This document shows positions 51,679-59,057 of a DNA stretch of 59,057 bases, piece after piece (positions within the stretch are counted from its first letter, which is position 1; every line of letters starts with the position of its first letter). The position numbers and the translations under genes are program-made. Under the pieces are notes generated by a model that was not told where the DNA came from, searched no databases, and saw only the letters and a program-made list of their open reading frames with translations. The DNA is from Methanocorpusculaceae archaeon UBA456 (GTDB lineage Archaea > Halobacteriota > Methanomicrobia > Methanomicrobiales > Methanocorpusculaceae): positions 37,917-96,973 of the forward strand of contig DAJQ01000027.1 of the NCBI GenBank assembly GCA_002496395.1, read 5' to 3'.

Positions 51679-52935
51679 ATGGTTTCCATCTATCCGTTCA
51701 GAGCCCTCCGTCCGGCAACGGAGGAGTCTGCCGCTATTGCGTCCGTTCCCTACGATGTTGTCAGCAGGGACGAGGCGGCGACATGTATATCAGAAAACAA
51801 ACTGAGTTTTCTCCGGGTGATCCGATCCGATGCAGAACTCCCCGATCATGATCCCTATGATGATGCGGTCTATGCCCGTGCCCGCGCGGTTTTTGATGAG
51901 ATGCAGGCTGACGGCCTCCTCAGGCAGGATTCTGCAGAGAGCTACTCGGTGTACCAGGTGGAGGATGAGGGTCAGGTTTTTACCGGTCTTGTCGCCTGCA
52001 TCGGGGTCTCCGAGTACCAGAATATGGTCGTGAAACGGCATGAGCTGACCCGGTACGACAAGGAGGAGGATCGGACACGGCATATCGATGCTGTCGGTGC
52101 CAATACCGGCCAGGTCTTCCTGCTGTACCGGGATTCACAGGGTGTTCACGATCTCATCACCTCGCTTGCAACAGGAGAGCCGGTGGCAGAGACGAGGACG
52201 AAGTCGGGTGCGGTTCACCGGATCTATCCGATCACCGATCCGGAGATGATTCGCCGGATCACCGATATCTTCTCCGATGTTCCGTCACTCTATATTGCTG
52301 ATGGCCATCACCGGGCAAAGAGTGCTGTCAATGTGTATGAACGCCGGAGCGAGGCCGGGAATGGAACGACTGAAGCCAGCCGGTTCATGGGCATCCTCTT
52401 TGCCCATGATTCTGTCCTGATTCATGGGTATTCCCGGCTCGTCCGTGATTTAGCAGGGATGACGGAGGATGCATTCCTTCAGGCGCTTGGAAAGATCTTT
52501 TCGATCCGGGAACTGCATGATGTGGATACCCAGGCATCTTCAATTCCTCCGGTTGTGGATACGGCGGATCAGCATATCCTCCACCTCTATATTGGGGGCC
52601 GGTTCTATGAGCTCTCCCGTGAGATCGATCCCGCTGCCGATGCGATCGCCCGGCTCGATGTATCGATTCTCCAGGAGAAAGTCCTCTCCCCGCTGCTTGG
52701 GATCACCGATCCACGGGGAGATGAGCGGCTCGCGTTTATGGGCGGTGCACTCCAAATCGCAGATCTGATAGCCGGGGTTGATTCGGGAGAGTATGCGCTT
52801 GCGATCCTGATGCAGCCGATTCCGGTTGATTCGATCTGTGGGATTGCTGACAATGATATGATTATGCCCCCGAAATCGACCTGGTTTGAACCAAAACTTC
52901 TCTCAGGTCTTGTTATTCATAAGATTGACGAATAG
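51679..52935 (+). CDS. DUF1015-family protein
   Basis: 418 residues from ATG 51679, which has GGAG at 6 nt; the frame is open to 51607 but that part overlaps rimI. MVSIYPFRALRP at the start, IASVPYDVVSRDEA, GVHDLI, IADGHHRAKSAVNVYE and NDMIMPPKSTWFEPKLLSGL are typical of DUF1015, found across anaerobes and methanogens. Relatives are sometimes annotated as HTH-associated or serine-kinase-like (SerK), with the DGHHR motif as active-site candidate. Its true reaction here is unknown. Confidence 0.92.
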   Translation: MVSIYPFRALRPATEESAAIASVPYDVVSRDEAATCISENKLSFLRVIRSDAELPDHDPYDDAVYARARAVFDEMQADGLLRQDSAESYSVYQVEDEGQVFTGLVACIGVSEYQNMVVKRHELTRYDKEEDRTRHIDAVGANTGQVFLLYRDSQGVHDLITSLATGEPVAETRTKSGAVHRIYPITDPEMIRRITDIFSDVPSLYIADGHHRAKSAVNVYERRSEAGNGTTEASRFMGILFAHDSVLIHGYSRLVRDLAGMTEDAFLQALGKIFSIRELHDVDTQASSIPPVVDTADQHILHLYIGGRFYELSREIDPAADAIARLDVSILQEKVLSPLLGITDPRGDERLAFMGGALQIADLIAGVDSGEYALAILMQPIPVDSICGIADNDMIMPPKSTWFEPKLLSGLVIHKIDE

Positions 52936-53002
52936 GGTACAGGAGGGGTTCCCTTCATTTTTTTCCCAAAAGCTCTTACGGTTGGAAAGAGATGATTCTC
53001 TT

Positions 53003-53398
53003 GTGCTCCGGCTATACCTGCTGACCATCACCATACTGCTGATCTCTGCTGCCGGCTGTGTCCTGACTCCCGGAGGAGGGGATCCGTCTGATCGAATGGT
53101 GTTTGAAGCGCCTTCTTCTTTCCAGATGCGGATCAGTCTTGAAGAAGCCCTGATCCATGCAGAGCCACCAGTATATCTGATCATCGGCCGGGATATTCTC
53201 CCTGATGGGATGGCAGCCTCCTGGATCATCCTCGCAACTGATCCAAAAGGCGGGCATCTCATCCATTTTGTGACAGCGGACAGTGTGGACTCTACCCCCT
53301 GGGAAGGGATGGTTCCTGACCACCCAGTCGATCCGGCAGCGTTCCCGTACCCGGATCATCCTGCCGATCAGGTGGTCTTCTGGGAGGAAACCGGATGA
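53003..53398 (+). CDS. lipoprotein, first gene of the pilin-like operon
   Basis: 131 residues from GTG 53003. Hydrophobic start with lipobox ISAAGC (Cys at residue 19), then a GG-rich spacer and a globular domain with no recognised motif (QMRISLEEALIHAEPPVYLI, SWIILATDPKGGHLIHFVTA). A TTG at 52982 (or the longer frame from 52886) is possible. The stop overlaps the next pilin-like gene as ATGA, tying it to that operon. May sit at the base of the pilus-like structure; inferred from context. Confidence 0.6.
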   Translation: MLRLYLLTITILLISAAGCVLTPGGGDPSDRMVFEAPSSFQMRISLEEALIHAEPPVYLIIGRDILPDGMAASWIILATDPKGGHLIHFVTADSVDSTPWEGMVPDHPVDPAAFPYPDHPADQVVFWEETG

Positions 53399-54402
53399 GG
53401 GATGATGCGGTTGCCACCTTTGATTTTCTTGTTGGTTTTACCATCTTCATCATTGCATTCATCTTTGTTGCAGCGATGATCCCCCATACGCTCTTCTCGG
53501 TTCAGTCGAGCCGGATCGATTATGATGCGGTCGCCTACCGGACCGGGGTGATCCTGACTGAAGATCCGGGGATGCCCGCCTCACCAGCATTTCCGGTATG
53601 GGAGCAGCAAGCAGCTCCGGATGGTGTGATCAGGATGGGGCTCTCGGTTGAACCGGGATGTGCCCATATCCTCTCGTGGGGGAAGGTGGATCGGTTCTTT
53701 GATAAGGAATTCTTCACCTATCCGGATGATTACCGGAGATCGCTCCTCTTTGGGGATTATCCGTACTCGTTCAATATCACCCTGACGATGCGTGACAATC
53801 CCTTCATCCAGTCGATCGGCCCCACCCCGCCTGAGTCCTACGGAGCGGTGCGGAGGGTGGTGGTGGTGAAGGAGCCGTCACTGCTGAGAATTGATGGTCA
53901 TTTCAACCAGGAATTCAATTATACAGGAAATGAAACCCCGCCCCAGCGGTTCTCTGTTAAGGTGCCGATGATTGAGCTTCTGGATAGATCAGTAGATCCA
54001 CTCTTCAGGATCGATCCGAGGACCGATCCAATCCAGATTGAGATTGTGAATTTCTCCAGTTACCTGAATAGCACAACACCGGCAACCAAGGCAACCCTGA
54101 ATCGGGTGGAGATCACCCGGAATGGTGTTCCGATCACGTTCCCCTCATATGCCATCTGGCTGGATGAAAATTCTACTCCGGCAACCCTCCAGGCCCCCAT
54201 TTCGGAATCCCTCTTCTTCAGGCTCTACCCGGTTCCGGAACCGCCCTGGAGGAGTACTGATGTGATAGGAGTCACCTTCGTCTTTGCTGAAGATGATGGT
54301 GATCCACCAGCCACGCTGATCATGGGGACTCATGTCTATGATTACCACAATGCCACCTTCCCCGATCCGGGGCAGGGTATTCTGGAGGTGGCGGTATGGT
54401 AG
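53395..54402 (+). CDS. pilin-like protein 1 (large, membrane-anchored)
   Basis: 335 residues. The N-terminus MRDDAVATFDFLVG followed by a long hydrophobic helix (FTIFIIAFIFVAAMI) is the class III signal-peptide pattern of archaeal type IV pilins, without a long leader. The remaining 300 residues are extracytoplasmic, beta-rich, with NxS/T sequons (FNIT, FNYTGNET, FSSYLNSTTPA). Overlaps the genes on both sides by 4-7 bp. The haloarchaeal DUF7287-type pilus-cluster proteins look similar; the family call is tentative. Confidence 0.7.
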   Translation: MRDDAVATFDFLVGFTIFIIAFIFVAAMIPHTLFSVQSSRIDYDAVAYRTGVILTEDPGMPASPAFPVWEQQAAPDGVIRMGLSVEPGCAHILSWGKVDRFFDKEFFTYPDDYRRSLLFGDYPYSFNITLTMRDNPFIQSIGPTPPESYGAVRRVVVVKEPSLLRIDGHFNQEFNYTGNETPPQRFSVKVPMIELLDRSVDPLFRIDPRTDPIQIEIVNFSSYLNSTTPATKATLNRVEITRNGVPITFPSYAIWLDENSTPATLQAPISESLFFRLYPVPEPPWRSTDVIGVTFVFAEDDGDPPATLIMGTHVYDYHNATFPDPGQGILEVAVW

Positions 54403-54902
54403 TCGGTGATTCCGGATCGCTCTATACCATTGAAGGGCTGGCAGCAGGGCTCCTGATGATCGCAACAGCCGCAATTGTGCTCCAGTCGGTCTCCATCTAT
54501 ACGCCCGGGGATACCCATATCGATGATATGCTCCTCGAACAGCTCGGTGCTGATGCACTGGCGGTGCTGGATATGCCGGTTGAGCCGGATGGAAGGACAC
54601 AGCTTGAGCTTCTGCTCCACAACGGGGATGGCGGAGCGGGTTTCCATAATGCATTCTACCCGCTTCTCAGGGAACGATCCTTTGCCCCGGACGATCCGGT
54701 GCAGTATGCTGCCTCCATCTCATACCGTGTTGGTGAGAATGTGAACCAGCTGCCTTTCACTGAAAGTGCATCCTATACCGGTTATGATCCGGCTATCCGG
54801 GTGACGCGGTGGGTGCATCTGGATTCCGGGCATAATATTTCCTCTCCGGTTTCGTCCAGAGAGCAGATGGTTCTCCTGGAGGTGATCCTGTGGCGGGGAT
54901 GA
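54396..54902 (+). CDS. pilin-like protein 2
   Basis: 168 residues. N-terminus GDSGSLYTIEGLAAGLLMIATAAIVLQSVSI is a pilin-like signal-anchor helix with a Glu at position about 5 of the mature part (IEG), as in type IV pilins. The rest is soluble and beta-rich (VQYAASISYRVGENVNQ). Starts inside the end of gene 1 and overlaps gene 3. Resembles haloarchaeal DUF7288 proteins. Confidence 0.7.
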   Translation: MVVGDSGSLYTIEGLAAGLLMIATAAIVLQSVSIYTPGDTHIDDMLLEQLGADALAVLDMPVEPDGRTQLELLLHNGDGGAGFHNAFYPLLRERSFAPDDPVQYAASISYRVGENVNQLPFTESASYTGYDPAIRVTRWVHLDSGHNISSPVSSREQMVLLEVILWRG

Positions 54903-55252
54903 ACGATAACGGGCAGTGGATCGTCCTGATGGGGTTTTTAATCAGCATCGCCCTCCTCTTCCTGATGGTGATCATCAACCAGGCGACACTGGTAGGGCAG
55001 ACGACGGCAGAAGGGGTGCTTGAGTTCCCCAAGCATGAGATCCGGGATCTCAGGGCAGAAGTCTTCAGGGCGGGTGGAGAGATGAATGACGATCTGTACG
55101 ATGATATCCGGGTGATCTCACTGAAACGAAATCACGCAATTGTATCGTTTTCCTCTTCTGAATATCCGGCTTATGGTGGTGAAACCGCCACGATGGTAAC
55201 CATACGGTTCAATAACGGAGTATGTGTATATGAAGAGACATTCCTCGTCTGA
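54890..55252 (+). CDS. pilin-like protein 3 (small)
   Basis: 120 residues from GTG 54890, which has GGAGGTGAT 4-7 nt upstream. N-terminal helix (WIVLMGFLISIALLFLMVII) then a soluble domain (LEFPKHEIRDLRAEVFRAGGEM, ISLKRNHAIVSFSS). Overlaps gene 2 by 13 bp. No catalytic motif; minor-pilin-like by context. Confidence 0.65.
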   Translation: MAGMNDNGQWIVLMGFLISIALLFLMVIINQATLVGQTTAEGVLEFPKHEIRDLRAEVFRAGGEMNDDLYDDIRVISLKRNHAIVSFSSSEYPAYGGETATMVTIRFNNGVCVYEETFLV

Positions 55253-55664
55253 TGCGGTTGCAAATCTCGTCGGCTACATCATCATCACCGGGGTGCTGAT
55301 GGTGCTCCTCGTCTCGGTGATGATTCTGGCAAATGATGCCCTGATGGTAAAGCCCGCCGAGCGGTTTACCTATCATAGTTATGTGGATATCGGGAATGGG
55401 ATGTCGGTTCGGATCGTCGATATCTATACGATTGCACCGGTGAATGGATCAATTATCTCGGATATTGATATCCCTTATGATGTCCTTGGGGATGGGTATA
55501 TCATCACGGTCCAGAGGGATGGAATACATCAGGAGATCGTGGTGAGAGGCGATCGGACAGAGACGGTGATCTCGCTTGCCGGGATCGGGGCAACAAAGGC
55601 TGTCCAGGGAACGACGACTGGCGGGGGGCTGAACCGGGTGATCTATGATTCAGGAGGTGTCTGA
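55230..55664 (+). CDS. pilin-like protein 4
   Basis: 144 residues from ATG 55230 (GGAG 9 nt upstream; a GTG at 55224 is closer to the SD than normal). KRHSSSDAVANLVGYIIITGVLMVLLVSVMI is a class III prepilin-like start: charged, then DAV, then a hydrophobic helix. Soluble part is beta-rich (MSVRIVDIYTIAPVNGSII, GYIITVQRDGIHQEIVVRG). Similar to haloarchaeal DUF7266 proteins. Confidence 0.7.
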   Translation: MKRHSSSDAVANLVGYIIITGVLMVLLVSVMILANDALMVKPAERFTYHSYVDIGNGMSVRIVDIYTIAPVNGSIISDIDIPYDVLGDGYIITVQRDGIHQEIVVRGDRTETVISLAGIGATKAVQGTTTGGGLNRVIYDSGGV

Positions 55665-55667
55665 TTG

Positions 55668-56414
55668 ATGCAGAACGATGATGGAGTCTCTGAGGCGATC
55701 GGGTTCATCCTGATCTTCTCGATTGTGGTGCTCGGAATTGCAATTGTCGTCCTGTATGGTTTCCCTCTCCTCATTGCGGGCCAGGGGAGTGCTGATATGA
55801 GGAATATGGAGCAGACGATGATCGTGCTCCAGAATGATCAGAAATCCATCAGCTACAAGATGGTTCCCTATAAGGAGACTGCATTGCAGGTACAGGGGGG
55901 TGTGCTCTTTGTGACAGAGGCATCAGGCACGTTTGAGGTGCTTGTCGATGGGACTCCTGTGTATGAGAATTCGGTCGGCCAGATCCGGTATGTCTCGGAT
56001 CTCGATTCTACCCGGATTGTGATCGAGAACGGTGCCGTCCTCACCCGCCCGGAGCGTGGCACCGGTTCAGCGATGCTCGCAGAGCCACGCTGGTACTACG
56101 ACAATATGTCGGGAACCCTGATCATTTCATTTATCGAGGTGCAAACAGAGCGGGAGCGGGCGCTTGCCGGTGTCGGGAGGATCGAGATGAAGAGTACTGA
56201 TTTCAATACGACTGAAATCAAGGCTCCTCCCGGAACGACCATGGATGTCATCGTCCGGTACTCTCCCGATCCCGCCGATGACTACTCGGTTGCGTGGGGT
56301 AATTACCTGTCCGGCAGGCTCGACATGGCTTCAGATGAAGCAGGTGGCTATCTCCGATCGGATGTCAGGACGCTCGTCATAAAGAGAACTGTTATCACTA
56401 TAACGGGCTTTTGA
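55668..56414 (+). CDS. pilin-like protein 5, Pilin_N/DUF7289-like
   Basis: 248 residues from ATG 55668, with GGAGGTG upstream. NDDGVSEAIGFILIFSIVVLGIAIVVL is the best match here to the archaeal pilin N-terminus (xDxAVSxxIG plus hydrophobic helix). The extracytoplasmic domain (VLVDGTPVYENSVGQIRYVS, PRWYYDNMSGTLIISFIEV, KRTVITITGF) is beta-rich. Last gene of the operon. No pilus ATPase, platform protein or PibD-type peptidase lies in the window, so processing would use genes elsewhere. Confidence 0.75.
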   Translation: MQNDDGVSEAIGFILIFSIVVLGIAIVVLYGFPLLIAGQGSADMRNMEQTMIVLQNDQKSISYKMVPYKETALQVQGGVLFVTEASGTFEVLVDGTPVYENSVGQIRYVSDLDSTRIVIENGAVLTRPERGTGSAMLAEPRWYYDNMSGTLIISFIEVQTERERALAGVGRIEMKSTDFNTTEIKAPPGTTMDVIVRYSPDPADDYSVAWGNYLSGRLDMASDEAGGYLRSDVRTLVIKRTVITITGF

Positions 56415-56434
56415 AAGTGTGAAAAAAGGATGAT

Positions 56435-56767
56435 TCAGAGGTAGTTATGTGACCTGAGCCAGTCTACCTGCGGCTTGGTGTACCGGTAGATGATGTCAGC
56501 CTTTTCATCCTGGAATGACCAGGGGATGACGATCAGGATATCGCCTTCACGGATCCAGACCCGCTTCTTGATCTTGCCTTTGATCCTGCCCATCCGGGTG
56601 ACGCCATCCCCGCACCTGATACGGATATGGTTTGACCCAAGCATCAGGTCTGCAATAGCAAATTGTTCTTTTAACCTTTTATTTGGAAGACGGACTCGTA
56701 CGACCCCTTCCGGTTCTCCGGTTCGTTTATTGTTATCAGTCAGAAAATCTACCTCTTTCTCCCTCAC
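56435..56767 (-). CDS. eif1A: translation initiation factor aIF1A
   Basis: 110 residues, S1/IF1-type OB fold. EGVVRVRLPNKRLKEQFAIADLMLGSNHIRIRCGDGVTRMGRIKGKIKKRVWIREGDILIVIPW is the core. It binds the A-site of the 30S subunit and helps start-codon scanning or fidelity. The start at GTG 56767 is uncertain: family members usually begin near TDNNKRTGEPEG. Many archaea have it next to Rio1 and Dim2; here it is 27 kb away. Confidence 0.93.
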   Translation of the reverse strand: MREKEVDFLTDNNKRTGEPEGVVRVRLPNKRLKEQFAIADLMLGSNHIRIRCGDGVTRMGRIKGKIKKRVWIREGDILIVIPWSFQDEKADIIYRYTKPQVDWLRSHNYL

Positions 56768-56841
56768 GTCAGAATATCATAATGGTGGCCACCAGGCATC
56801 CGGCACGCGAGTATCTGCTAAAGTATGGATTCCGGAGTTAC

Positions 56842-57189
56842 TTAAAGTATTGCACGTGTGGGGGGATGAGGGTGTTTTTCCTTTTTTGGTGTCATGCCGC
56901 GATAGCAGGTTTTTGTGTGCGGTCTGGTGGCAGTTGTTTCCAGAATGGAAATGACTGAATCCTTATCCAATTCATCGGAGATCATTTTTTGAGACAATGA
57001 GGATATCCGGGTTCGTTCAATTAAGTGCTTGGTGGTTGAAAGAAAACTGTTCAAAACCGCCAATATTCTAATACCATCGAATTCGATGGGTTTGAAATCC
57101 GGGTTATTGGAGTGCTCCCAGATGCTGAGGAATTCGATGGTGTTCCGTCTCCGCGATTTCCAGGTGGTGCTGGCTTCCAACAAACGCAA
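56842..57189 (-). pseudogene. KilA-N domain remnant
   Basis: A frame of 115 residues whose first half matches the KilA-N consensus: RRRNTIEFLSIWEHSNNPDFKP (family: NTIEFLGIWEQxxNPDF), then IEFDG and LNSFLSTTKHLIERTRI (family: LNSFxLTPKxWIExTxAIGI). After that the likeness stops, a residue or more is lost (GIRILAVLNS against GxKNQAGLNS), and the second half is unrelated. I take it as a decayed phage or mobile-element gene, not functional. Confidence 0.6.
56936..56951. repeat. repeat GTTTCCAGAATGGAAA, copy 1
   Basis: Contains the perfect inverted repeat TTTCCA-GAA-TGGAAA. A second exact copy lies at 58069. They bracket the KilA-N remnant and the pRiA4b-like gene, as ends or target sites of an element might. 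Confidence 0.6.
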
Positions 57190-57198
57190 ACCCCCCTA

Positions 57199-57807
57199 TC
57201 ACCAGTAATCCTCGATGAACCTCTGCGGGTACACCGGATCCCGGAACCTGACCTTCGCCGGATCGAACTCCTCCGGATCGAATGGCCCTCCCCACCATTC
57301 CTTGTAGGATGTGTGTTCTTTATGCCGGGGGTTGGCCATGGCACGGAGAAACTCTGCATATCCGCTTACACCCCCGACATCCTCAGGCGGGCAATGGCGT
57401 CTCCCGTCAATGCACCGGGGATACATGCCGTCTCCCTCCCGTGGAAGTTCCTGCTCAAAGATGACCATGTGATGCCAGTCATCTCCAAAATCGTAGTCAT
57501 GCTGGGCTTTCCTGCCGGGCCTCCGGAAATATCGGTTGATCCTCTCCTTCCGTTCATCATAACAGATCATCTGACCTTCCGGCAATTCGTTTGTCATATC
57601 GGTGATCAGTTTTTCTTCTCCGGTGTATGGGTTTATGATTGAGAAATCATGGAGGTGATAGTCCTCCCATCCAAATGAATCAACGATGGCAAAATGGAGA
57701 TCACGGAAACTGCTGGTCGAGGCGATCTGCACCCTCCTCCAGATAGCTGGCTTGATCTCCATGAGTTCGATCCTGAACTGGTATACCGTTGAAAATACTC
57801 TTCTCAT
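57199..57807 (-). CDS. plasmid pRiA4b ORF-3-family protein
   Basis: 202 residues. YQFRIELMEIKPAIWRRVQIASTSSFRDLHFAIVDSFGWEDYHLHDF and the YDFGDDWHHMVIFEQ and GGVSGYAEFLRAM stretches are characteristic of this family, named after a plasmid protein and common near mobile elements. Function unknown. It is followed by the KilA-N remnant. The AT-rich region upstream has phased GTTGGA repeats. Confidence 0.9.
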   Translation of the reverse strand: MRRVFSTVYQFRIELMEIKPAIWRRVQIASTSSFRDLHFAIVDSFGWEDYHLHDFSIINPYTGEEKLITDMTNELPEGQMICYDERKERINRYFRRPGRKAQHDYDFGDDWHHMVIFEQELPREGDGMYPRCIDGRRHCPPEDVGGVSGYAEFLRAMANPRHKEHTSYKEWWGGPFDPEEFDPAKVRFRDPVYPQRFIEDYW

Positions 57808-57915
57808 GAAGCACCCTCTCTCTATTGTATGATTATCTTGTGTGACGATGAATATGGTTGGTTGGGTTACTATCAGGGTTTATTCTATTTGATATAAATA
57901 TGGCAACTGGGGTAT

Positions 57916-58031
57916 GTTGGAAATCTGTTGGATGATAGTTGGATAAATTATTATGGCTATAATACTTCAAATAATGAAATGGGCCTCAATTTTTTAATTT
58001 TGAAAAAAAACGAGTTGGATGTAAGTTGGAT
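57916..58031 (+). repeat. 11-bp phased GTTGGA(T) iteron-like repeats
   Basis: Two clusters, three copies at exact 11-bp spacing (57916, 57927, 57938) and two at 11 bp (58014, 58025). Each reads GTTGGA with a variable AT-rich rest. The spacing puts all sites of a cluster on one face of the helix. Confidence 0.7.
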
Positions 58032-58068
58032 AATTGTCCCTAGGATCCCCCGCCTGTCAACCGCAACT

Positions 58069-58084
58069 GTTTCCAGAATGGAAA
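58069..58084. repeat. repeat GTTTCCAGAATGGAAA, copy 2
   Basis: Exact copy of the 16-bp sequence at 56936, 1133 bp apart, 38 bp before the DUF362 start. It has the same TTTCCA-GAA-TGGAAA inverted repeat. Confidence 0.6.
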
Positions 58085-58121
58085 GAGTTGCCATCCCCCC
58101 CCTCCCGAAGTATCTTCTCCC

Positions 58122-59057
58122 ATGAACGCCCCATCTCTTCTTATGGTAGCTAAGGTATGGTTCGTCTCGTCCGAGGCGGGATGTTGTGGTGAGAGCCTCC
58201 TGGCAAAGATCCTGCGACTCCTTGATGCGGCGGGGCTGAAGGAGATAATCCCGGAGCAGGGCCTTGTCGCCGTGAAGACGCATTTCGGTGAGGAGGGGTG
58301 TGACAGCTTCGTCTCCCCGCTTTATATCCGGCAGGTCGTCTCGAAGGTGAAAGAGGCGGGCGGGGGGCCGTTTGTGACCGATACGAACACCCTCTACCGG
58401 GGGATGCGGCATGATGCGATCTCCCATCTTGCGCTTGCGATCCGGCACGGGTTTGGATCTGAGGTGATCGGTGCCCCCGTCTTCATAGCAGACGGTCTGC
58501 GGTCAAAGAACGATGTGGTGGTCGGGATTCCGGGCGTGCATCTTAAAGAAACCCGGATCGCGTCAGGGATTGTTGATTCCGATGCTCTGGTCGTCGTCTC
58601 GCATGTGAAGGGTCATGCCGTTGCCGGGTTTGGTGGAGCGATCAAGAACCTCGCGATGGGATGTGCATCCGCAGAAGGAAAACGGGTGCAGCACCGTGCA
58701 ATGCCAGCAATCGTCAGGGAGGATGACTGCGAGGGATGCGGGGGCTGTGTCTCGGCCTGCCCTGAGAAGGCGATCACCTTCGAAGGTGCTGCCAGAATTG
58801 ATCCCGAACTCTGTATCGGGTGCGGGATCTGTGTTGAGACCTGCCCTGAATCTGCAATCTACTTCGATTACGAGCGTGATGCTGCACATCTCTCGGAACG
58901 ACTCGCTGAATACGCCCTCGGGGCCGCCTCCCTCTTCCCTGAGAAGGTGCTGTACCTGAATTTCCTCCTCAGGATCACCCCCGACTGCGACTGTGCCCCC
59001 TTCAGCGACCGGCCGATTGTACCGGATATAGGGATACTTGCCTCAGCCGATCCGGTG
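58122..59057 (+). CDS. DUF362 ferredoxin-type iron-sulfur protein, partial at the window end
   Basis: 312 codons visible, open to the edge. VAVKTHFGEEG, GGPFVTDTNTLYRGMRHDAI, VVVSHVKGHAVAGFGGAIKNLAMGCAS are DUF362 stretches. Two 4Fe-4S motifs follow: CEGCGGCVSACPEKAI and CIGCGICVETCPESAI. The family is common in methanogens and anaerobes; an electron-transfer or metal-related role is probable but unproven. Starts at ATG 58122 or, as likely, at ATG 58143 (MVAKVWFV). No clear SD. Confidence 0.9.
   Translation, partial: MNAPSLLMVAKVWFVSSEAGCCGESLLAKILRLLDAAGLKEIIPEQGLVAVKTHFGEEGCDSFVSPLYIRQVVSKVKEAGGGPFVTDTNTLYRGMRHDAISHLALAIRHGFGSEVIGAPVFIADGLRSKNDVVVGIPGVHLKETRIASGIVDSDALVVVSHVKGHAVAGFGGAIKNLAMGCASAEGKRVQHRAMPAIVREDDCEGCGGCVSACPEKAITFEGAARIDPELCIGCGICVETCPESAIYFDYERDAAHLSERLAEYALGAASLFPEKVLYLNFLLRITPDCDCAPFSDRPIVPDIGILASADPV

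Larger units (their letters stand above)
57808..58121. other. AT-rich spacer with phased repeats
   Basis: 314 bp between the pRiA4b-like gene and the DUF362 gene. It holds GTTGGA at 57916, 57927 and 57938, and GTTGGAT at 58014 and 58025, and copy 2 of the inverted repeat. No gene is seen; a frame from 57928 to 58125 is low in homology. Confidence 0.6.

Noticed and set aside
56490..56954. 154-codon plus-strand frame across aIF1A
   Set aside because: Antisense to a clear aIF1A gene and to the KilA-N remnant.
57916..58031. CRISPR array
   Set aside because: Units are only 6-7 bp, with 11-bp spacing and no spacer-sized gaps; no other regular repeat-spacer array is present in the window.

Overview
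The window reads as chromosome of a methanogenic euryarchaeon, most likely order Methanomicrobiales. The evidence is a Cdc6/Orc1 initiator beside an ORB-type origin, D-family DNA polymerase small subunit, Hel308, KEOPS subunit Cgi121, Rio1 kinase, a Dim2-like KH protein, aIF1A, type II GAPDH, the NadX-NadA-NadC route to NAD and the AblA/AblB pathway for the methanogen osmolyte N-epsilon-acetyl-beta-lysine. A Methanocalculus-like halotolerant genus would fit but cannot be proven from this sequence. Genes are dense, often overlap by ATGA, and several promoters place the TATA box about 27 nt from the start codon, suggesting leaderless mRNAs.

Layout. 1-3060: metal-transporter-like protein (cut by the window edge), YkgJ-type cysteine-cluster protein, methyltransferase, membrane protein. 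3116-9247: a three-gene sensory operon (two REC/PAS/histidine-kinase proteins around a REC-PAS-PAS protein). 9352-11768: small secreted protein and ablBA. 12056-15183: cupin with a lysine-rich tail, then nadX-nadA-nadC. 15208-18199: DUF4349 lipoprotein and a K+-dependent membrane pyrophosphatase. 18355-23739: TPR protein, polB (DP1), and cdc6-lrp-aminotransferase. 23740-25255: a 1.5 kb gene-free AT-rich stretch with ORB repeats, a strong candidate for oriC. 25256-32374: moaB, hel308-cgi121, tyrS-rio1-dim2, gapdh. 32478-36741: unknown protein, isochorismatase-like hydrolase, M24 peptidase, Cache-domain lipoprotein. 36858-38947: small basic protein and a two-gene module (Panacea/YwgA-like protein plus PIN-like nuclease) that looks like a toxin-antitoxin or defence pair. 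38989-44423: AlkD-like protein, MATE exporter, PHP protein, truA, membrane protein, DUF2953 and GerW/YtfJ-like pair. 44583-50633: complete trpEGDCFBA operon preceded by palindromes, a TATA box and a possible leader ORF. 50584-56414: XRE regulator, RimI, DUF1015 protein and a six-gene operon of a lipoprotein and five pilin-like membrane-anchored proteins. 56435-59057: aIF1A, a decayed KilA-N fragment, a pRiA4b ORF-3-like gene, a repeat-bearing AT-rich spacer and a DUF362 ferredoxin protein cut by the window edge.

How it works together. Replication and repair genes (cdc6, polB, hel308) cluster around the origin. A perfect ORB copy also lies inside the 5' end of hel308, almost 4 kb from the main cluster. 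The trp operon is self-contained; its TrpE carries Phe where enteric TrpE has the feedback-sensing Ser40. The accessory segments most worth attention are the PIN module, the pilin-like operon and the KilA-N/pRiA4b remnant region with its 11-bp phased repeats.
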